Source: Catellatospora sp. TT07R-123
Lineage (GTDB): Bacteria > Actinomycetota > Actinomycetes > Mycobacteriales > Micromonosporaceae
Assembly (NCBI RefSeq): GCF_018327705.1
Contig: NZ_BNEM01000001.1
Coordinates: 2,976,001-3,040,000, forward strand
Direction of reading: 5' to 3'
DNA: 64,000 nucleotides
The notes below the pieces were generated by a model, which was given only the letters and a program-made list of their open reading frames with translations, ran no database searches and was not told the DNA's origin. The position numbers were made by a program, and so were the translations under genes. How positions within the stretch are numbered: the first letter of the stretch is position 1; every line of letters begins with the position of its first letter. Below, in pieces: positions 51,464-60,520 of this stretch.

Positions 51464-52360
51464 TCAGGCGGCGGCGCGGCCGATGCCCGGCAGCGGCGGG
51501 TCAGCAGCTCCGTCGAGCCCGACCACGCCCAGCTCGTCGCGAGCGGCGTCGAGTTCGGCCACGTCGTCGACTTCGAGGTGATCGCAGTCGGCGTGCGGGC
51601 CGCCGAGCACGGCCGCGAGCATCGTGCGGGCCAGTTCGGCCTGCTCCGGGTCGTCGTGGCGGCCGAGCCGGACCTTGACGACGGAGAGCCGGGCGCGGCG
51701 CAGCCGGGTGACGGCCTGGGTGGCGCTCTCGGCGGAGAGCATGAGGTGGGCCGGGCTGAGGCAGGCGCCGATGCGGGACGGGTCGGCGCGGTCGAGCAGG
51801 GCGACGATGTCCTGGGAGCCGGAGACCAGGGTCTGCGGGGCGGCTTCGACGGCGACGCGGACGAGGCGGCCGGTGTGCCAGGCGACCTCGGTGAGCCCGG
51901 CGCTGAGGTCGCTGAGCAGCCGGGCGGCTATCTCGCGGTGGGTCTCGGCCTGGTCGGTGCCGAACCGGGGCAGCGTGGTGGAGACGGACCCGTGGTTGCT
52001 GTCCTCGGGCATGAGGTCGACCAGCACCCGGGCCAGGTCGAGGGTGTATAGCCACCAGCTGCGCCAGGTGCCGTCGGCCGGGGTGGCCTCGGCTCCGGCG
52101 TCGAGGGTAACGACTTCGAGGCTGCGGCTGGCCAGTTCGGTGCGCAGGCGGCGGCGCAGCCCGATGGACGAGGCGAGCGTGGTGGCGAGGATGGGGCCGA
52201 GCCGCAGGCTGATGCTGAGCACGTCGGCGAGCAGGCGTTGCCGCTGGGGCACGACGGCGGTGTCCAGGCGCCGCAGGAGGCCGCGCACGTCCTTGACGTT
52301 CTCGACGGAGACCACCGTGGCCACATGCACGGTCTGCCCGTCGGGGTGTCGTAGGCGCAT
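51464..52360 (-). CDS. Sugar-phosphate-isomerase-like TIM-barrel protein (EboE-like)
   Basis: A 298-aa protein weakly resembling the xylose-isomerase-like TIM barrels of the EboE/sugar phosphate isomerase group: VATVVSVENVKDVRGLLRRLDTAVVPQRQRLLADVLSISLRLG, LRTELASRSLEVVTLDAGAE, VEAAPQTLVSGSQDIVALLD and ACLSPAHLMLSAE. The metal-binding residues of true isomerases are only partly evident. No other ebo gene is nearby. GGAGG precedes the ATG. Identification is tentative. Confidence 0.55.
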   Translation of the reverse strand: MRLRHPDGQTVHVATVVSVENVKDVRGLLRRLDTAVVPQRQRLLADVLSISLRLGPILATTLASSIGLRRRLRTELASRSLEVVTLDAGAEATPADGTWRSWWLYTLDLARVLVDLMPEDSNHGSVSTTLPRFGTDQAETHREIAARLLSDLSAGLTEVAWHTGRLVRVAVEAAPQTLVSGSQDIVALLDRADPSRIGACLSPAHLMLSAESATQAVTRLRRARLSVVKVRLGRHDDPEQAELARTMLAAVLGGPHADCDHLEVDDVAELDAARDELGVVGLDGAADPPLPGIGRAAA

Positions 52361-52481
52361 CGGTCACCTCCGCACGGCCTCATGTTGCCGAGAAGGTACT
52401 CGCCTGATCCACATCAGACAAATAGAGGGTAGCTAATGAGGTGGTGAACTTGATCTCGCTCATCGTCTCATTCACGTCAAG

Positions 52482-52513
52482 AGGGCCGCCCCCGCGTGCG
52501 CGGGAGCGGCCCT
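52482..52513. terminator. Hairpin after ABC exporter operon
   Basis: AGGGCCGC-CC-CCCGCG pairs with CGCGGG-A-GCGGCCCT around a TG loop. It lies 15 bp after the stop of the last ABC gene on the minus strand. Confidence 0.65.
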
Positions 52514-52527
52514 TCACCGGTTCGGGG

Positions 52528-53349
52528 TCAGCGGCACAGCACCGAGGTCATCCGCCGTCCGGCGACCCAGAGTCCGATCGCGAACATCACCGCCAGGTAC
52601 GCCACGTGGATCAGCATCGACCACGCGAAGGTGGCCGTCGTGATGCCCCGGACCAGCTCCACCGCGTGGTAGAGCGGGGTGAGGGCGATCAGCACCTCGA
52701 CCGGCGGCGGGTAGTCCTGCACCGGCGAGAAGGTGCCCGAGAACAGGAACAGCGAGAACTGCCCCGCGTTGATCAGGTCGAAGTCCTGCCAGCCGCGTAC
52801 GAACGTGCTGACGGCCATGCCGACCCCGCCGAAGGCCAGCCCGATCAGCATCGTGGCCGGGAACGCCAGCAGCGCCAGCGGCGCCGTGGTCAGCCCCATG
52901 ACCACCATGAGGATCAGGAACGCCCCGGTGTAGACCGACCCGCGCACGATGGCCCAGATCAGCTCGCCGAGCGCGATCTCCATCGGGCGCAGCGGGGTGG
53001 CCAGCATGCCGTCGTACGTCTTGGCGTACTTGAACTTGAAGAAGAAGTTGAAGGTCGTCTCCGACATCGCGCCCGACATCGCCGCCACGGCCAGCATCGC
53101 CGGTGCGACGAAGGTGGCGTACGGGATGACGTCGCCGTTCTTGAGCGTCAGGTCGCCGACGAGCGCCCCGACGCCGATGCCGATCGACAGCAGGTAGAGC
53201 ACCGGCTCGAAGAAGCCCGACGCCAGCACCACCCAGTAGGCGGGGCCGGAGCGCAGCGCCCCGACGTTGCGGTTGATGACCGAGAAGATCCGCGACGGCG
53301 AGACCAGCCCCTCGCGGGCGGCCCGGGTCACGGCGTACGTGGTGACCAT
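52528..53349 (-). CDS. ABC-2 type exporter permease
   Basis: A 273-aa ABC-2/NodJ-like permease with six hydrophobic segments (AYWVVLASGFFEPVLYLLSIGIGVGALV, ATFVAPAMLAVAAMSGAMSETTF, AFLILMVVMGLTTAPLALLAFPATMLIGLAFGGVGMAVSTFV). The conserved loop FFKFKYAKTYDGMLATPLRPMEIALGE contacts the ATPase. It is the third gene after an ATPase and a sister permease, 9 bp downstream of the latter. Substrate unknown; DrrAB/NodIJ-type systems export small hydrophobic or glycolipid molecules. Confidence 0.9.
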   Translation of the reverse strand: MVTTYAVTRAAREGLVSPSRIFSVINRNVGALRSGPAYWVVLASGFFEPVLYLLSIGIGVGALVGDLTLKNGDVIPYATFVAPAMLAVAAMSGAMSETTFNFFFKFKYAKTYDGMLATPLRPMEIALGELIWAIVRGSVYTGAFLILMVVMGLTTAPLALLAFPATMLIGLAFGGVGMAVSTFVRGWQDFDLINAGQFSLFLFSGTFSPVQDYPPPVEVLIALTPLYHAVELVRGITTATFAWSMLIHVAYLAVMFAIGLWVAGRRMTSVLCR

Positions 53350-53358
53350 GTGTTCCCC

Positions 53359-54114
53359 TCAGTCCTTCAGCCGGCGCCGGTAGGACGCGTACGCCAGCAG
53401 GCTGCCGCCGGCCGCCCACAGCAGCAGGTAGCCCAGGTGCGCCCAGATCGGCCAGGGCGGCGCGACGCCCAGCGTGGCCGACCGGCACAGCTCCACCGCG
53501 TGCCACAGCGGCGACGCGTACGCCAGCGCCCGCACCGCCTCGGGCAGCTGCGACACCGGGAAGAACACCCCGGCGAACAGCGTCGACGGGATCACCACGA
53601 ACCGGAACAGCATCGCGAAGTAGCTGTCGTTCTCGATCCGGGCCGAGAACGCGATCGTCGGCGCGGCCACGGCCACCCCGAGCAGCGCGCACACCAGCGG
53701 CGTGACCACGACCCAGGCCGAGTGGATCGCCCCGAACGCCGCGCTGACGGCCAGGAACGCGATCGCGCCGAGCAGCACCCGGAACACGATGTAGAGCAGC
53801 CAGCCCGCGACCATGTCCGCGATGCGCACCGGCGTGGCCCGCATCGCGTGGTAGCCGCGCACCCACTTGAAGTCGCCCAGCACGGAGAAGGTCGACTCGC
53901 CGACCGCCTGCTGGAAGGCGGTCGAGGCCAGCACGCCCGGGACGATCCAGTCCAGGTAGCTCACCCCGCCGATGTCGTGGACGTACCCGCCGACGCCGAT
54001 GCCGATGCTGATCACGAACAGGATCGGCAGCACGAACGACGAGAAGATCGAGGCCTGCCAGAGCCGCCGGTAGAGGGTCAGGTGCCGTTCCAGCACCGCG
54101 AACGTGCCGCCCAT
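53359..54114 (-). CDS. ABC-2 type exporter permease
   Basis: A 251-aa ABC-2 permease paralogous to the next gene (SIFSSFVLPILFVISIGIGVGGYV, WIVPGVLASTAFQQAVGESTFSVLGDFKWVRGYHAMRATPVRIADMVAGWLLY). The pair would form a heterodimer with the upstream ATPase. The ATG at 54114 overlaps the ATPase stop (TGATG). The longer open frame upstream is a shadow of the ATPase gene. Confidence 0.9.
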   Translation of the reverse strand: MGGTFAVLERHLTLYRRLWQASIFSSFVLPILFVISIGIGVGGYVHDIGGVSYLDWIVPGVLASTAFQQAVGESTFSVLGDFKWVRGYHAMRATPVRIADMVAGWLLYIVFRVLLGAIAFLAVSAAFGAIHSAWVVVTPLVCALLGVAVAAPTIAFSARIENDSYFAMLFRFVVIPSTLFAGVFFPVSQLPEAVRALAYASPLWHAVELCRSATLGVAPPWPIWAHLGYLLLWAAGGSLLAYASYRRRLKD

Positions 54115-55055
54115 CAGTCGACCAGCGTCCGGCCGGTGAGGATCAGGAACACGTCTTCCAGCGTCGACCGGCGCACCAGCACGCTGGACGGGGTGAACCC
54201 GCGCCGGTGCACCTCGCTGACCGCGGCGTCGCCGTCGGTGCTGTAGAGCAGCAGCCGGTCGGGCAGCGGATCGAGCCGGTCGCCGATCCCGGCGAGCTTC
54301 TCGACGTATGACGCGGGGGTCTCGTCGCCGAAGCGCAGCTCGACGACCTCGCGGGTGGAGTGGGTCTCGATCAGGTGCCGGGGCGAGCCCTCGGCGACGA
54401 TCTTCCCGCCGTCCATGACGACGAGCCGGTCGCACAGCTGCTCGGCCTCGTCCATGTAGTGCGTGGTCAGCACGAGGGTGACGCCGCGCTGCTTGAGCCG
54501 GAACAGCCGCTCCCACAGCAGGTGCCGCGCCTGCGGGTCCAGCCCGGTGGTGGGCTCGTCGAGCAGCACCAGGTCGGGCTCGTTGATCATCGCGCGGGCG
54601 ATGGACAGGCGGCGCTTCATGCCGCCCGACAGCGGCTCGACGGTGCTGGCCGCCTTCTCCGTGAGCTGCACGAACTCCAGCAGTTCGGCGGCGCGGCGGC
54701 GGCCCTCCGTGCGCGGGATGCCGAAATAGCGCGCGTACGTCGTCAGGTTCTCGAAGACGGTGAGGTCCGGGTCGAGGTTGTCGGTCTGCGGGCACACGCC
54801 CAGGCGCGCCCGGACCTTCGAACCCTCCCCGACCGGGTCCATGCCGAGGATGCGCAGCTCACCGCCGGTCGGGTGCGAGACGCAGCCGATCATGCGCATG
54901 GTCGACGACTTGCCCGCCCCGTTGGGGCCGAGGAAGCCGAACGCCTCCCCCGGCGCCACCTCCAGGTCGATGCCGTCGACGGCGGTGAAGTCGCCGAAGC
55001 GTTTCACCAGGTTGCGGGCGTAGATCATGGGGGGCCTGCCGGCTTGCGTGGTCAC
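54114..55055 (-). CDS. ABC exporter ATP-binding protein (DrrA/NodI type)
   Basis: A 313-aa ATPase with Walker A GPNGAGKSS, Q-loop CPQTDNL, signature LSGGMKRRLS, Walker B LVLLDEPTTGLDP and the H-loop TTHYMDEAE. The C-terminal 80 residues carry the DrrA-type regulatory extension. It is the first gene of a three-gene exporter. The GTG start lies seven bases after TAGGGT (minus strand, 55063-55068) with no ribosome site, so it may be leaderless. Confidence 0.93.
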   Translation of the reverse strand: MTTQAGRPPMIYARNLVKRFGDFTAVDGIDLEVAPGEAFGFLGPNGAGKSSTMRMIGCVSHPTGGELRILGMDPVGEGSKVRARLGVCPQTDNLDPDLTVFENLTTYARYFGIPRTEGRRRAAELLEFVQLTEKAASTVEPLSGGMKRRLSIARAMINEPDLVLLDEPTTGLDPQARHLLWERLFRLKQRGVTLVLTTHYMDEAEQLCDRLVVMDGGKIVAEGSPRHLIETHSTREVVELRFGDETPASYVEKLAGIGDRLDPLPDRLLLYSTDGDAAVSEVHRRGFTPSSVLVRRSTLEDVFLILTGRTLVD

Positions 55056-55106
55056 GTCGGCGACCCTATCCGCACCCGCCGACAGAACCGCAACCGTTTT
55101 ACCAGT

Positions 55107-55616
55107 TCATAGATCGTTCTGAGCGGCCGCGACCAGCTGGTCGGTGGCGGCGGCGACCGCCGGGCTGTCGGGGTCGGTGCCCTCGTCGTAGCGGACCGTC
55201 CAGGCCAGGCCGTCCATGCCGGGGACCCGCCGCGCGAAGACCCACAGGCCGCCGCCGGGCACCTCGTGGTGCACCGGATGGCGCACCGAGCTCGTCACCC
55301 GCAGGTGGACCTGGTGCGGCAGGTGGTCGGGGTCGGTCAGCGGCAGGCGTACGGGCGCGGCGTCGGCGACGACCTCGTACCCGGCGCGCTCGGCCGCCAC
55401 CGCGGCCGTGGTGATCACCATTACGGTGCCGTCCCAGGCCGCCTTGTCGATGCGGTGCCAGCCGGTGCGCGCCCCGTCCCACCACAGGCCGAGGTTCGTG
55501 GCCACGACGACGCCGTCGCCGCACGGCGCCCAGGCCAGCACGCGCTCGCTGCGGTCGAACTGCGGCCGCAGCGCCGGGGGCAGCACCCGGCGGCCCTTGA
55601 ACAGTTGAAACGCCAT
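55107..55616 (-). CDS. Conserved hypothetical protein next to dnaG
   Basis: A 169-aa protein with no named domain that I recognise. It is beta-rich and looks like a PH-like or barrel fold (SERVLAWAPCGDGVVVATNLGLWWD, GWHRIDKAAWDGTVMVITTAAVA, VHLRVTSSVRHPVHHEVPGGGLWVFARRVPG). The ATG at 55616 overlaps the dnaG stop (TGATG) with AGGAGG upstream. The tight coupling suggests a co-expressed accessory protein. Confidence 0.8.
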   Translation of the reverse strand: MAFQLFKGRRVLPPALRPQFDRSERVLAWAPCGDGVVVATNLGLWWDGARTGWHRIDKAAWDGTVMVITTAAVAAERAGYEVVADAAPVRLPLTDPDHLPHQVHLRVTSSVRHPVHHEVPGGGLWVFARRVPGMDGLAWTVRYDEGTDPDSPAVAAATDQLVAAAQNDL

Positions 55617-57463
55617 CACAGCCCTCCTGCGGCCTTCTCCTTCAGAGCCCGGGAATGCTGTTCCAGGGCGACGAGCTCGGTGAACCGGGCGCGGTAGGCC
55701 TCAGCCTCGGTCACCGGGTTGATCCGCTGCAACTTCGACTTGACCTCGCCGATGCGCTGGTTGAGCATCGCCAGCTGCAACCGGGCCAGCACCACGTGCA
55801 GGTACGCCGAGTCGGGCTCGCCGTCGTAGCGCACCGGCTCCACCGCCAGCTCCAGCACCAGCATCTGCGCGGCGAGATCGGCACAGGCATCGCGGACGGC
55901 GTTGACCCAGCCCGCCCCGGCCACGCCCACGCTGGCCCCGCCCGCCGCCGCGATCGCGGCCCGCACGGCCTGGTGCGGCGGGTGGGAGTAGAACGTCTCG
56001 TCCACGGCGTCGAAGACCGGACCGGCCAGCACCGGGCTCTGCACGGCGAGCTTGAGCGCCTCCCGCTCGACCACCAGCCGCGGGTTGTCCGGGGCGGTGG
56101 CGGCCGGGCGCTGGGCGGGCGCGGGGGTGTCGCTGCTCGCGTTGCGCACGGCCGTACGGACCTGGTCGACGTCGACGCCGATGTCCCCGGCGAGCTTCTG
56201 GGCATACCCGGTGAGCAGTGATCTGTCTTTGATCTTGGCGACCATCGGGGCGGTGGCCCGCAGCGCCCCGACCCGGCCCTCGACCGTGTCCAGGTCGAAC
56301 CGGGCCAGCGTCGAGCGCAGCGCGAACGCGATCAGCGGCTCGCGCCGGGCGACCAGGTCGCGCACCGCCAGCTCACCCTTTGCCAGGCGCAGCTCGCACG
56401 GGTCCATGCCGTCCGGGCTGACCGCGATGAACGTCTGCCCGACGAACCGCTGGTCGTCGCCGAACGCCCGCAGCGCCGCCTTCTGCCCGGCGGCGTCGCC
56501 GTCGAAGGTGAAGATGATCTCCCCGGCGAAGGTGTCGGTGTCCAGCAGCAGCCGCCGCAGCACCCCGATGTGGTCGGAGCCGAACGAGGTGCCGCAGGTG
56601 GCCACGGCGGTGGTCACGCCCGCGAGGTGGCAGGCCATCACATCGGTGTACCCCTCGACGATCACCGCCCGGCCCTGCCGCGCGATCTCCCGCTTGGCCT
56701 GGTCGATGCCGTAGAGCACGTGCGACTTCTTGTACAGCGGCGTCTCGGGGGTGTTCAGGTATTTCGGGCCGTCGTCGTCGTCGAACAGCTTGCGCGCGCC
56801 GAACCCGATCACGTCGCCCGATACGTCCCGGATCGGCCACAGCAGCCGCCGCCGGAACCGGTCCACCATGCTGCCCGAGCGAGCCAGCCGGGCCAGCCCG
56901 GCCGTCTCCATCTCCGCATTGCTGAAACCACGCCCGCGCAGGTGCTTCGTGAGCAGGTCCCAGTCGGCCGGGGCGAACCCGCAGCCGTAGCGCTGCGCCG
57001 CGTCGCGGTCGAAGCCGCGCTGGGCCAAAAACTCCCGCGCCGCCCGCGCACCGGGGGTGAGCAGCTGTTCGGCGTAGAACTCGGCGGCGGCGGCGTGCGC
57101 GGCGACCAGGCGCTGGCGCTGCCCCTGCTGCGGGCGCGGCGCGGCCGGGCCGCCCTCGATCCGGCGCAGCTGGATGCCCGCGCGGTCGGCCAGCCGCTCG
57201 ACCGCCTCGATGAAGGTCAGGTGATCGATCTTCTGGATGAAGTTGATCACGTCGCCGCCTTCGCCGCAGCCGTGGCAGAACCACACGTTGCGGCCCTGGG
57301 ACACGGTGAACGACGGCGTCTTCTCGTCGTGGAACGGGCACAGGCCCTTCAGGTTGCCGCCCCCGGCGTTCTTGAGGGTGACCTGTTCACCGGCGACGTC
57401 CACGATCGAGCTGCGCTCGCGTACGAGCGCGATGTCCTCGTCGCGGATGCGTCCCCCAGCCAT
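55616..57463 (-). CDS. dnaG: DNA primase
   Basis: A 615-aa replicative primase. It has the CHC2 zinc finger (CPFHDEKTPSF...FCHGCGEGGD, about 41-65), the catalytic core LTPGARAAREFLAQRGFDRDAAQRYGCGFAPADWD, TOPRIM (AVIVEGYTDVMACHLAG and IIFTFDGDAAGQKAA, about 270-345) and a C-terminal DnaB-interacting helical domain. It synthesises RNA primers for DNA replication. It lies downstream of dgt on the same strand, separated by 78 bp. Confidence 0.97.
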   Translation of the reverse strand: MAGGRIRDEDIALVRERSSIVDVAGEQVTLKNAGGGNLKGLCPFHDEKTPSFTVSQGRNVWFCHGCGEGGDVINFIQKIDHLTFIEAVERLADRAGIQLRRIEGGPAAPRPQQGQRQRLVAAHAAAAEFYAEQLLTPGARAAREFLAQRGFDRDAAQRYGCGFAPADWDLLTKHLRGRGFSNAEMETAGLARLARSGSMVDRFRRRLLWPIRDVSGDVIGFGARKLFDDDDGPKYLNTPETPLYKKSHVLYGIDQAKREIARQGRAVIVEGYTDVMACHLAGVTTAVATCGTSFGSDHIGVLRRLLLDTDTFAGEIIFTFDGDAAGQKAALRAFGDDQRFVGQTFIAVSPDGMDPCELRLAKGELAVRDLVARREPLIAFALRSTLARFDLDTVEGRVGALRATAPMVAKIKDRSLLTGYAQKLAGDIGVDVDQVRTAVRNASSDTPAPAQRPAATAPDNPRLVVEREALKLAVQSPVLAGPVFDAVDETFYSHPPHQAVRAAIAAAGGASVGVAGAGWVNAVRDACADLAAQMLVLELAVEPVRYDGEPDSAYLHVVLARLQLAMLNQRIGEVKSKLQRINPVTEAEAYRARFTELVALEQHSRALKEKAAGGL

Positions 57464-57541
57464 GCGCTACATCCTGCCAGCCCCCGCCGACGCCCCGCAC
57501 GACCGATCCCGCCCAGACGTGGCCCATCCCACCTCAGCGCG

Positions 57542-58759
57542 TCAGGAACCGCCGCCGGCCAGGCGCGCGTGCCAGGACTGGGCGGCGGGGTCGGTGAGGG
57601 AGGCGACCTGGTCGATGATCACGCGCCAGCGGGCGGCGTCGTCGGGCGCCTCGTGCCACAGCGGCGCGAACACCGGGTCCAGCTCGTCCGGCGCCCGGTC
57701 CGCCAGCACCGCCACCAGCTCGGTCAGGATCTCCCGCTGCTCGGTGTACCAGGGCTCCATGCCCCGGCGGCGCATCACGTACCGCAGGGCCATGCCCTTG
57801 AGCAGGGCACATCTGATCCGGGCGGCGGTCGGCACGATCAGATCGGCGTCGTAGTGGCGCAACCGGCCGTCGCCGTACTCCTCCCGGGTGGCGTCGAGCG
57901 CGGCGGCGACGAATCGGCCGGTCAGCGCGCTGGTGCAGGCCTTGAGGGCGATCTGCGCCCGGTACGACCCGTCGTAGGCCGCCAGCGGCGCCACCGCCGG
58001 ATCGGCCAGCAGCTCGACCAGTGCCTCGTTCAGGGTGGCGGTCGACTCCGACGAGTACACCTTCGCCACGTCGGCGCAGAGCGCGGCCCGCTCGTCGGCG
58101 TCGGTCAGCAGCGGTCCCAGCGCGATGAAGCCGGAGAAGAACCCGTCCTCGACGTCGTGCACCGAGTACGCCACGTCGTCGGACCAGTCCATGACCTGCG
58201 CCTCCAGGCAGCGCCGGTCAGGATCGGGGGCGCCCTGGCGCACCCAGTCGAAGACGGGGCGGTCGTCGGCGTACACCCCGAACTTGCGGGTGCCCGCCCG
58301 GCGCGGCCACGGATACTTGCAGGTCGCGTCCAGTGAGGCCCGGGTCAGGTTGAGCCCGGCACCCTCCACCTTGGCCTCCAGCCGCGACAGCACCCGCAGC
58401 GTCTGCGCGTTGCCCTCGAAGCCGCCCCACGGCCGGGCCACCTCGTCGAGGGCGTCCTCGCCGTTGTGGCCGAACGGCGGGTGCCCGAGGTCGTGGGCCA
58501 GCCCGGCGACGTCGACGACGTCGGGATCGCAGCCCAGGCGGGCACCCATCTCCCGGGCGATCTGCGCCACCTCGATCGAGTGCGTCAACCGGGTACGCAG
58601 GAAGTCGCCGCTGCCCGCGGTGTGCACCTGGGTCTTGGCCGCCAGGCGCCGGAACCCGGCCGAGTGCAGCACTCGGGCCCGGTCGCGCTCGTACGGGCTG
58701 CGCCCGGATCCGGTGTCCTTGCCGGGCTCGGGGGCGAACCGCTCGCTGGGATCAACCAT
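57542..58759 (-). CDS. dgt: dGTP triphosphohydrolase (dGTPase, HD superfamily)
   Basis: A 405-aa HD-domain dNTPase: SPYERDRARVLHSAGFRRLAAKTQV, FLRTRLTHSIEVAQIAREMG, the HD pair LAHDLGHPPFGHNGE and YSVHDVEDG. It hydrolyses dGTP to deoxyguanosine and triphosphate, tuning dNTP pools. The ATG at 58759 is six bases after TACGCT (58766-58771 on the minus strand) and lacks a ribosome site, so the mRNA may be leaderless. An adjacent TTG was rejected. Confidence 0.95.
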   Translation of the reverse strand: MVDPSERFAPEPGKDTGSGRSPYERDRARVLHSAGFRRLAAKTQVHTAGSGDFLRTRLTHSIEVAQIAREMGARLGCDPDVVDVAGLAHDLGHPPFGHNGEDALDEVARPWGGFEGNAQTLRVLSRLEAKVEGAGLNLTRASLDATCKYPWPRRAGTRKFGVYADDRPVFDWVRQGAPDPDRRCLEAQVMDWSDDVAYSVHDVEDGFFSGFIALGPLLTDADERAALCADVAKVYSSESTATLNEALVELLADPAVAPLAAYDGSYRAQIALKACTSALTGRFVAAALDATREEYGDGRLRHYDADLIVPTAARIRCALLKGMALRYVMRRRGMEPWYTEQREILTELVAVLADRAPDELDPVFAPLWHEAPDDAARWRVIIDQVASLTDPAAQSWHARLAGGGS

Positions 58760-58844
58760 CAACCCAGCGTACGCAGCCCCCGAGTCAGGTTCGCATAGGA
58801 CGGATGAACCTCACCCGTCCACCGGACGACCGAGCCGGCAGGCT

Positions 58845-58904
58845 GCAGTTTCGGGGAAAGTGCTGGAATCTTGGGGCGGATTCGAGCAGTTTCCCCGAAA
58901 CTGC
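58845..58904. repeat. Dispersed palindrome family C, copy 2
   Basis: Arms 58845-58859 and 58890-58904 with a 30-nt loop. It is the reverse-oriented near copy of 50777-50836, and similarity extends a few bases beyond the arm (CTGCACGAAC). It lies between the divergent dgt and GH16 genes. Confidence 0.87.
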
Positions 58905-58965
58905 ACGAACGCCGCCCCCGCAAGCAGCGCGAGCAGCGCGGCGGCGAGGTTGGCATCGACATAGG

Positions 58966-59016
58966 TTGACTTATTTGTTGCGAGCGCGTTAAGTACATGT
59001 CCAAGAGAGCGCTCTC
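58966..59016 (+). promoter_or_regulatory. Promoter with LacI-type operator for GH16 gene
   Basis: TTGACT (58966-58971), a 17-base spacer and TTAAGT (58989-58994) form a promoter. The palindrome GAGAGCGCTCTC (59005-59016) sits just after the predicted transcription start, the same arrangement as upstream of the GH55-like gene. Confidence 0.75.
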
Positions 59017-59051
59017 ACACCCGGCTGACGCTCCCCCGAGGAGACCCCCTG

Positions 59052-60437
59052 ATGAGTACGCGATTCTCCAGGCGCCGCCTGGCGGCCCTGTCGGCAGGCG
59101 CTGCCTGCCTGGTCGTCACGGCGCTCGGCGCGGCCAACGCGCTGCCCGCCCAGGCATCCCTGCCCGGCACCCCCTCCGGCTGGTCGCTGGTCTGGAGCGA
59201 CGACTTCAACGGCGCCAACAACACGCTCCCCTCGTCCGGCAACTGGATCATCGACACCGGCACGCAGTACGCGGGCGGCCCCGCCAACTGGGGCACCGGC
59301 GAGGTGCAGACGTACACCAACAGCACGTCGAACCTGCGCCAGGACGGGGCGGGCAACCTGGTCATCACCCCGATCAAGAGCGGTTCGAGCTGGACCTCGG
59401 GCCGCATCGAGTCGGTGCGGTCGGACTTCAAGCCCGCCGCCGGGCGCATCCTGCGCATCGAGGGCCGCATCCAGATGCCGAACGTGACCGGCGCGAGCGC
59501 GGCCGGCTACTGGCCCGCGTTCTGGGCGCTGGGCGCCCCCTACCGGGGCAACTACTGGAACTGGCCGGGCATCGGCGAGTTCGACATCATGGAGAACGTC
59601 AACGGGATCAACGCGGTCTGGGGCGTGCTGCACTGCGGCGTGAACCCCGGCGGCCCGTGCAACGAGACCACCGGCATCGGCGCGAACCGCGCCTGCCCGG
59701 GCAGCAGCTGCCAGTCGGCGTTCCACACGTACCGGTTCGAGTGGGACCGGACCAATGAGAGCGCCCAGCAGCTGCGCTGGTACGTCGACGGGACGCTGTT
59801 CCACACCGTGAACCAGAGCCAGGTCGGGTCGTACTGGTCGACGATGACCTCGCACGCGGGCTACTTCATCCTGCTGAACGTGGCCATGGGCGGGGCGTTC
59901 CCCAACGCGCTGGCCGGGGGCGCGACGCCGACCGGCAGCACGGTGTCGGGGCAGCCGATGAAGGTGGACTACATCGCGGTGTACACCAGCGGCACCACAA
60001 TCCCGCCGTCGCCGTCGGCGTCGTCGAGCCCGCCGCCGACCGGCAACCGCGACGCGTACGCCCAGATCCAGGCGGAGAGCCGCAACGCCCAGGCGGGCAC
60101 CACCACCAGCGGCACCTACGTCACCTCGATCGGCAACGGCGACTGGCTCCAGTTCGACGGGGTGGACTTCGGGTCGACCCGCCCGCTCGACTTCGTCACC
60201 AGGGCGGCCTCCGGCGCGGCCGGGGGCGTCAGCGGCCTGGTCGAGGTGCGGATCGACAACCGGTCCAACGCCCCGATCGGCAGCTTCGCCATCGCCAACA
60301 CCGGCGGCTGGACGACCTGGCAGAGCATCCCGGCGAACGTGGGCGCGGTGACCGGTACCCACACGGTCTTCCTGACCTTCACCAGCGGCCAGCCCGCCGA
60401 CTACGTCAACATCGACTGGTTCCAGTTCCGGCACTGA
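59052..60437 (+). CDS. Secreted GH16 beta-glucanase with CBM6
   Basis: A 461-aa secreted enzyme. It has a signal peptide (RRRLAALSAGAACLVVTALGAANALPAQA), a GH16 domain (about 40-310) with the catalytic GEFDIMENV near residue 176 and WPAFWALG, a Ser/Pro linker (PPSPSASSSPPP), and a CBM6 (AYAQIQAESRNAQ...DWLQFDGVDFG...YVNIDWFQFRH). Most likely an endo-beta-1,3-glucanase (laminarinase). The ATG at 59052 follows GAGGAG. Controlled by the operator at 59005, so coregulated with the GH55-like enzyme. Confidence 0.92.
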   Translation: MSTRFSRRRLAALSAGAACLVVTALGAANALPAQASLPGTPSGWSLVWSDDFNGANNTLPSSGNWIIDTGTQYAGGPANWGTGEVQTYTNSTSNLRQDGAGNLVITPIKSGSSWTSGRIESVRSDFKPAAGRILRIEGRIQMPNVTGASAAGYWPAFWALGAPYRGNYWNWPGIGEFDIMENVNGINAVWGVLHCGVNPGGPCNETTGIGANRACPGSSCQSAFHTYRFEWDRTNESAQQLRWYVDGTLFHTVNQSQVGSYWSTMTSHAGYFILLNVAMGGAFPNALAGGATPTGSTVSGQPMKVDYIAVYTSGTTIPPSPSASSSPPPTGNRDAYAQIQAESRNAQAGTTTSGTYVTSIGNGDWLQFDGVDFGSTRPLDFVTRAASGAAGGVSGLVEVRIDNRSNAPIGSFAIANTGGWTTWQSIPANVGAVTGTHTVFLTFTSGQPADYVNIDWFQFRH

Positions 60438-60520
60438 TCTCACACGGTGTGGAGGGGGCGGGCGCGGCCGCGAAGGCCGCGCCCGCCCCGCACCGCGTCC
60501 ACCGCGGCCCCCGCGCGATG

